From positions 1-9,587 of the forward strand of contig CAMUQM010000067.1 of the NCBI GenBank assembly GCA_947095945.1: a stretch of DNA of 9,587 nucleotides, in the 5' to 3' direction. Numbering within the stretch: position 1 is the first letter of the stretch; each line of letters opens with the position of its first letter. This document shows positions 6,211 through 9,587 of this stretch, piece by piece. This DNA is from an uncultured Prevotella sp. (lineage in GTDB: Bacteria; Bacteroidota; Bacteroidia; Bacteroidales; Bacteroidaceae). The position numbers and the translations under genes were made by a program. The notes under the pieces were generated by a model, which worked only from the letters and a program-made list of their open reading frames with translations, was not told where the DNA came from and did no database searches.

Positions 6211-7314
6211 ATGGGTTTTGGCTGGATAATAGTTTTTCTTCTGGTCCTTTTAATGGGCTGTGGATATGTAAGTTGGCATGTGTGGCAGATTTTGCCTCTT
6301 ACTACGGTTGGCAAGTGGATAGTTGTGGGAGCATTGTTGCTTTGCATTGTTTGCTTCTTCACCAATTTTATATTGGGTCTGGACAACAAGCCTATGCCCG
6401 TTGCGGTGACATTGTATGAATTAGGTAATTCTGCTGTGTTTATTGGTTTGTACCTTATATTATTCTTCCTTGTGTTTGACTTAGGTAGACTGTTATATCT
6501 TGTTCCTCGCTCATTCCTATATAATAGTTGGACGGGAACTGTGTCAGTTGTAGTCATAATGACAGGTTTGTTTGTTTATGGTTACTTTAATTATTTACAC
6601 AAAGAACGTGTACCTATGACTTTGCAGTCGGCTAAACCTATGCAACAGCAGCATCGGTTGGTGATGTTAACGGACTTACATTTGGGCTATCATAATCGTG
6701 TCGATGAGTTTCGTAAGTGGGTTGATAAGGTAAATGAAGAGACTCCAGAGGCTATCCTCATTGCTGGTGATATTATAGATGGAAGTATTCGTGCCCTGAT
6801 AGATCAAGATATGGCTGCAGAATTCCGTCGTCTGAAAGCTCCTGTTTATGCTTGTTTAGGTAATCATGAATATTTAAGTGGTGAACCACGTGCTAAGAAG
6901 TTTTATCAAGATGCAGGTATTCATCTACTGATTGATGACCATGCTTTAATCCCTTTGAAGGGTGGTGACTCTATTCTTGTTGTGGGACGTGATGATAGAA
7001 CGAATAAGAAGCGTGCCAGTCTACAGTCTTTGATGAAGTCTGCACCAAAAGGATATTATACGATTCTTATGGATCATCAGCCTTATCATTTGGAGGAGGC
7101 ACAACAGGCAGGTGTTGATTTTCAAATCTCTGGACATACTCACTATGGTCAGGTTTGGCCGATAAGTTGGATAGAAGATCTTATCTATGAGAACGCTTTC
7201 GGACCCTTACAGAAGGGGAATACACATTATTATGTGTCTTCTGGAATAGGTATTTGGGGAGGTAAATTCCGTATTGGTACAAGATCAGAGTATGTGGTAG
7301 CTGATATCATGTAA
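6211..7314 (+). CDS. Membrane-anchored calcineurin-like metallophosphoesterase
   Basis: The protein has 367 residues. The N-terminal third has about four membrane helices (roughly 4-27, 34-57, 74-98 and 108-128). The catalytic domain (148-367) would lie on one side of the membrane. It holds the full dimetal motif set of calcineurin-like phosphoesterases: D155-x-H157 in TDLHLG; GDIIDG (186-191, D187); GNHE (217-220, N218-H219); H289 in MDHQP; and GHTH (308-311). The layout resembles YkuE-like membrane phosphoesterases of other bacteria, which hydrolyse phosphate esters or pyrophosphates such as those of lipids. No Cys-type lipid anchor is visible. It is the last gene of the MATE operon, 16 nt after its neighbour, with no promoter of its own. 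The substrate is unknown; a role in lipid or cell-envelope metabolism is inferred only from topology. Confidence 0.9.
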   Translation: MGFGWIIVFLLVLLMGCGYVSWHVWQILPLTTVGKWIVVGALLLCIVCFFTNFILGLDNKPMPVAVTLYELGNSAVFIGLYLILFFLVFDLGRLLYLVPRSFLYNSWTGTVSVVVIMTGLFVYGYFNYLHKERVPMTLQSAKPMQQQHRLVMLTDLHLGYHNRVDEFRKWVDKVNEETPEAILIAGDIIDGSIRALIDQDMAAEFRRLKAPVYACLGNHEYLSGEPRAKKFYQDAGIHLLIDDHALIPLKGGDSILVVGRDDRTNKKRASLQSLMKSAPKGYYTILMDHQPYHLEEAQQAGVDFQISGHTHYGQVWPISWIEDLIYENAFGPLQKGNTHYYVSSGIGIWGGKFRIGTRSEYVVADIM

Positions 7315-7764
7315 GAATAAATCGTTTTGACCATTCTGAATGATAACCTTTGTATTCAATATTGTATATAAGATGTTAATTATTAATGGTTTAATATGTA
7401 TCATTAAATGATATGTATAAGCTGTTTTGTCTGTTATCTGTTATGGTGATAGTGCTTCGCACATGTGGTGCTGATGGTAAACACCATTGGTGCGGGGCAT
7501 GAACACCAATGGTGTTGATAGTTTAGTGTCTTGTAAAATCTCTTTTGGAAGATGTCTATTTCTTGTTAGAAAAGAATCATGTGACTATATGTGAATAGGA
7601 TGGTTGGTAACAACATGATTAGCAAGGTAATGAGTTCATTTTGTTTTTCGGCAGGGAATGGGTTTTTAGGGAGAATTATGCTTAATAAGCTTCAATACAA
7701 TCCTAATACGATAAGGCATCCGTTATTTTGTGTTGAAGAATCTAAAAAGAAAAACAGATATTAG
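7315..7764. other. Long intergenic region without a convincing gene
   Basis: About 450 nt separate the phosphoesterase from the next promoter. There is no clear terminator after 7314. It holds a perfect 15-nt palindrome at 7399-7413, a small GTGC/GCAC hairpin (7452-7462) and the strong inverted repeat at 7480-7516. Two short frames on the plus strand, 29 codons at 7413-7502 and 54 codons at 7600-7764, have no recognisable features. Nothing else was seen. Confidence 0.6.
7480..7516. repeat. Perfect 13-bp inverted repeat, each arm itself palindromic
   Basis: AACACCATTGGTG (7480-7492) and CACCAATGGTGTT (7504-7516) are exact reverse complements around an 11-nt loop. Each arm is itself nearly self-complementary (CACCA-n-TGGTG). 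No T-run follows on either strand, so it is not a typical terminator. It could be a REP-like element, a protein-binding site or an RNA structure. Confidence 0.65.
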
Positions 7765-7796
7765 TTTGCGGTTATCAGAAAATAGTTGTATTTTTG
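7765..7796 (+). promoter_or_regulatory. Promoter of the Wza-like polysaccharide export gene
   Basis: A -33 TTTG (7765-7768) and a -7 TATTTTTG (7789-7796) are 20 nt apart, an exact consensus match. Transcription should begin about 7801-7803, leaving a leader of roughly 100 nt before the ATG at 7906. A TTG start at 7786 falls inside the promoter and is therefore rejected. Confidence 0.8.
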
Positions 7797-7802
7797 CAAA
7801 GA

Positions 7803-7905
7803 ATATATTTTGATCGATGAAATAAGGAAAGAAGTTCCGACGTTTTCGTTCGATTTTATTTTGCTAAAATTAATATTGATAGTTGACTACACGTTATTTG
7901 TTCAA
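7803..7905 (+). promoter_or_regulatory. 5' leader of about 100 nt upstream of the export lipoprotein gene
   Basis: The stretch between the inferred transcription start and the ATG is long for this window, where other leaders are about 20-37 nt. It is AT-rich with no strong hairpin or T-run terminator seen, so no riboswitch or attenuator is claimed. Confidence 0.35.
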
Positions 7906-8706
7906 ATGAAAAAAATTATTTTCTCCCTCATCGTTACGGCTATGATTATGACCATGACGGGATGTGGCTCAAGTAAGGGCTTTACTTACTTAGAAAATGC
8001 TGATTCTATTAGCCTTGCTGCTTCACGTGGCTTGTATGATGCACGCATCATGCCAAAAGATGAATTGACGATTACAGTAAACACTACTGACCCAGATGCT
8101 GCGGCTCCTTTCAATTTGCAGGTGCGTAACCAGTTGGGTGGTGGTAAGCAGGTTAGCTCAGGTGGCGGTTCATTGCAGGGCTACTTGGTTGACAACTCTG
8201 GTTTCATCAATTTACCAGTGATTGGTAAGATTCATGTGAGTGGCTTGACAAAGCCCGAGTGTGAAGATCTTATCAAGAGTAAGATTCAGCCTTATTTGGC
8301 TCGCACAGAGAATCCTATTGTAACTGTTCGTATGAGCAGCTATCATGTAACAGTTCTTGGTGAAGTAGGTCGTCCGGGTGTTGTTCCTGTTTCAACGGAG
8401 AAGATGAGCGTACTGGAAGCTATCGCACAAGCTGGTGACCTTGGTGTTTATGGTAAGCGTAATAACATTATGTTGATTCGCGAGGATGGAACAGGACAGA
8501 AGCATGTTGTACGTTTGAATCTTAACGATGCAAACTTACTGAACTCACCTTATTATTATCTTCAGCAGAACGATGTGCTTTATGTTGAGCCAAACTCAGT
8601 AAAGGCAAAGAACTCAGGTATCGGTAGTTCAACTACCCTATGGTTCTCTTTCATTGGTATTGTGACATCAGTTGCATCGTTGCTCGTAAACGTATTGAGA
8701 AAGTAA
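7906..8706 (+). CDS. Wza/KpsD-like polysaccharide export outer-membrane lipoprotein
   Basis: The protein has 266 residues from the ATG at 7906, which gives a lipoprotein signal peptide: K2-K3, a hydrophobic core, and a lipobox-like M-T-G-C ending at C20. A Poly_export domain follows at about 43-143 (GLYDARIMPKDELTITV, then GFINLPVIGKIHVSGLT), then an SLBB domain at about 146-228 (VTVLGEVGRPGVVPV, AIAQAGDLGVYG, NDVLYVEP). A hydrophobic segment at about 244-263 near the C-terminus anchors or spans the outer membrane. Wza-type proteins form the outer-membrane channel for capsule or exopolysaccharide. The usual partner tyrosine kinase/copolymerase (Wzc) is not the next gene here: a terminator and a purine gene follow. 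The locus may be split, or this may be a stand-alone export gene. Confidence 0.92.
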   Translation: MKKIIFSLIVTAMIMTMTGCGSSKGFTYLENADSISLAASRGLYDARIMPKDELTITVNTTDPDAAAPFNLQVRNQLGGGKQVSSGGGSLQGYLVDNSGFINLPVIGKIHVSGLTKPECEDLIKSKIQPYLARTENPIVTVRMSSYHVTVLGEVGRPGVVPVSTEKMSVLEAIAQAGDLGVYGKRNNIMLIREDGTGQKHVVRLNLNDANLLNSPYYYLQQNDVLYVEPNSVKAKNSGIGSSTTLWFSFIGIVTSVASLLVNVLRK

Positions 8707-8764
8707 TATACTATTCTTGGAGGCTATTTTTATAGTTTTTCAATGGATATAATATAATTGGAAT

Positions 8765-8845
8765 GAGAATATCTTTGACATCCATCTCTTGCATAGCTCT
8801 TTGGGGCTATCAAAATGAGAGGGTGTGAGAGATATTCTCTTTTTT
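8765..8845 (+). terminator. Long multi-segment hairpin terminator after the export gene
   Basis: The outer stem is perfect: GAGAATATCT (8765-8774) pairs with AGATATTCTC (8830-8839). Inside it, ACATCC (8778-8783) pairs with GGGTGT (8821-8826, one G-T pair), TCTC (8785-8788) with GAGA (8817-8820), and ATAGC (8793-8797) with GCTAT (8806-8810). Six Ts follow on the plus strand (8840-8845). It begins about 60 nt after the stop codon. The 75-nt stem is unusually long for a simple terminator. Confidence 0.75.
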
Positions 8846-9054
8846 AATAGGGTAAAGGGTTGTTGTGTAGTGTGTTAGGAGTTGTTAAGGATAAAGCGTG
8901 CGACTTACCTCTTCTAATCAACAGCTTTGGTCACCTTGACTACAAAGTCAGAAGTAGATACGAAAGTATTGGTAATAAGTCATTCTATACGTAGGGGCTC
9001 CTACGGCAGAGACGGACTAATTTAAAAGTAAAAGATAGACAGAAAACCTTATCA
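8846..9054 (+). promoter_or_regulatory. Upstream region of the PurF-like gene with two small hairpins
   Basis: No -33/-7 consensus pair is found in this stretch, so the promoter of the next gene is not identified. Two hairpins are seen: TGACT (8937-8941) with AGTCA (8946-8950), loop ACAA; and CGTAGG (8990-8995) with CCTACG (9000-9005), loop GGCT, ending 49 nt before the start codon. No T-run follows them. I do not recognise a known riboswitch. Confidence 0.35.
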
Positions 9055-9587
9055 ATGGAAAAGAACATTCATGAAGACTGCGGTGTGGCAATGATTCGAT
9101 TGCTGAAGCCGCTTGAGTATTATCAGGAGAAGTATGGCACCTGGATGTATGCACTGAACAAACTCTATCTGATGATGGAGAAACAGCATAACCGTGGTCA
9201 AGAGGGAGCTGGTATGGCTTCTGTAAAACTGGATTCTGAGCCAGGTAATGAATATATGTTCCGTGAACGTGCAGAGGGTAAGAATGCTGTCGCTGAGATT
9301 TTTGCCAATGTTCATAAGCATTATAAGAACCTTTCACAGGAGCAGTTGTCTGACGTTTCTTTTGCTAAAACTAATCTCCCCTTTGCGGGAGACCTTTATA
9401 TGGGCCACCTTCGGTACTCTACTACCGGCAAGAGTGGCCTTTCTTATGTTCATCCTTTCTTGCGTCGCAACAACTGGAAAGCAAAGAATCTCTGTATGTG
9501 TGGTAACTTTAATATGACTAATATTGGAGATGTCTTTGAGATTTTGACTGAACAGGGACAGTGTCCACGTATCTATAGTGATACGAA
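9055..9587 (+). CDS. PurF-like class-II glutamine amidotransferase, 3' end outside the window
   Basis: Only the first 177 codons are present. PurF-type amidophosphoribosyltransferases transfer the amide nitrogen of glutamine to PRPP, the first committed step of purine synthesis. The glutaminase half is visible: an N-terminal nucleophile C9 in CGVAMI after an 8-residue propeptide (compare B. subtilis PurF), HNRGQEGAG (45-53), GHLRYSTTG (117-125), HPF (133-135), and a loop CGNFNMTN (149-156). This is a longer, divergent N-terminal domain than in standard PurF, with insertions near residues 60-110, as in the large PurF-like proteins I associate with Bacteroidota. In the usual HNGN loop the Asn contributing to the oxyanion hole aligns with C149 here. 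The start at 9055 is required to keep C9 near the N-terminus. The PRPP-binding half is not in the window, so the exact enzyme is not proven. Confidence 0.82.
   Translation, partial: MEKNIHEDCGVAMIRLLKPLEYYQEKYGTWMYALNKLYLMMEKQHNRGQEGAGMASVKLDSEPGNEYMFRERAEGKNAVAEIFANVHKHYKNLSQEQLSDVSFAKTNLPFAGDLYMGHLRYSTTGKSGLSYVHPFLRRNNWKAKNLCMCGNFNMTNIGDVFEILTEQGQCPRIYSDT

Noticed and set aside
7413..7502. 29-codon frame with a lipoprotein-like start (hydrophobic run then T-C-G)
   Set aside because: It has an Arg in the hydrophobic core, ends within the palindrome cluster and has no promoter; a chance frame is more likely.
7600..7764. 54-codon plus-strand frame before the export gene promoter
   Set aside because: No recognisable domain, no promoter and no start context; its end overlaps the gap just before the -33 element, so it is left as unsupported.
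7786..7905. TTG start extending the Wza-like protein by 40 residues
   Set aside because: The start codon falls inside the -7 box region and the extension would bury the lipoprotein signal peptide, which begins correctly at 7906.
8846..9054. Known purine or PRPP riboswitch ahead of the PurF-like gene
   Set aside because: Only two small isolated hairpins are seen; no conserved aptamer core could be recognised and no terminator follows them.
9017..9337. Minus-strand frames opposite the PurF-like gene
   Set aside because: They are shadows of a clearly coding plus-strand frame with class-II amidotransferase motifs.

Overview
The window looks like ordinary chromosomal DNA from a member of the Bacteroidota, most likely Prevotella or a close relative (the genus is an inference). 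The main evidence is a set of promoters with the Bacteroidota -33/-7 signature, TTTG then 19-20 nt then TAnnTTTG. Three promoters (upstream of 1191, 4697 and 7906) match it at every defined position. Start codons have A-rich upstream sequence rather than Shine-Dalgarno motifs. A short Wza-type export lipoprotein, a divergent PurF-like amidotransferase and an AT-rich base composition fit the same group.

Layout. On the minus strand at the left edge, a short, degenerate FolK-like gene overlaps a secreted TPR protein that runs out of the window. Divergent from it, on the plus strand, is a secreted glucosaminidase with two LysM domains, closed by an intrinsic terminator. A 570-nt convergent gap (2145-2716) follows, rich in imperfect repeats and hairpins. 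Next, on the minus strand, are a CobW/COG0523 metal-chaperone GTPase with a very His-rich linker and an FKBP-type prolyl isomerase with its own terminator. From overlapping divergent promoters at 4607-4655 a plus-strand operon begins: an unannotated 46-aa gene, a MATE transporter and a membrane-anchored metallophosphoesterase. A 450-nt gap with strong palindromes precedes a well-defined promoter, a 5' leader of about 100 nt and a Wza-like outer-membrane polysaccharide export lipoprotein. That gene ends at an unusually long structured terminator. The last gene is the N-terminal part of a class-II amidotransferase/PurF-like protein, truncated by the window edge.

Together the genes are mostly envelope and housekeeping functions: peptidoglycan remodelling, export, folding, metal handling, folate and purine synthesis. 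I see no defence system, CRISPR array, tRNA or rRNA, insertion sequence or phage module, and nothing I would call a new system. The points most worth a second look are the 46-aa gene heading the MATE operon, the degenerate FolK with a promoter abutting its start codon, the Cys in place of the usual oxyanion-hole Asn in the PurF-like protein, the 75-nt terminator hairpin, and the two intergenic repeat/palindrome clusters.
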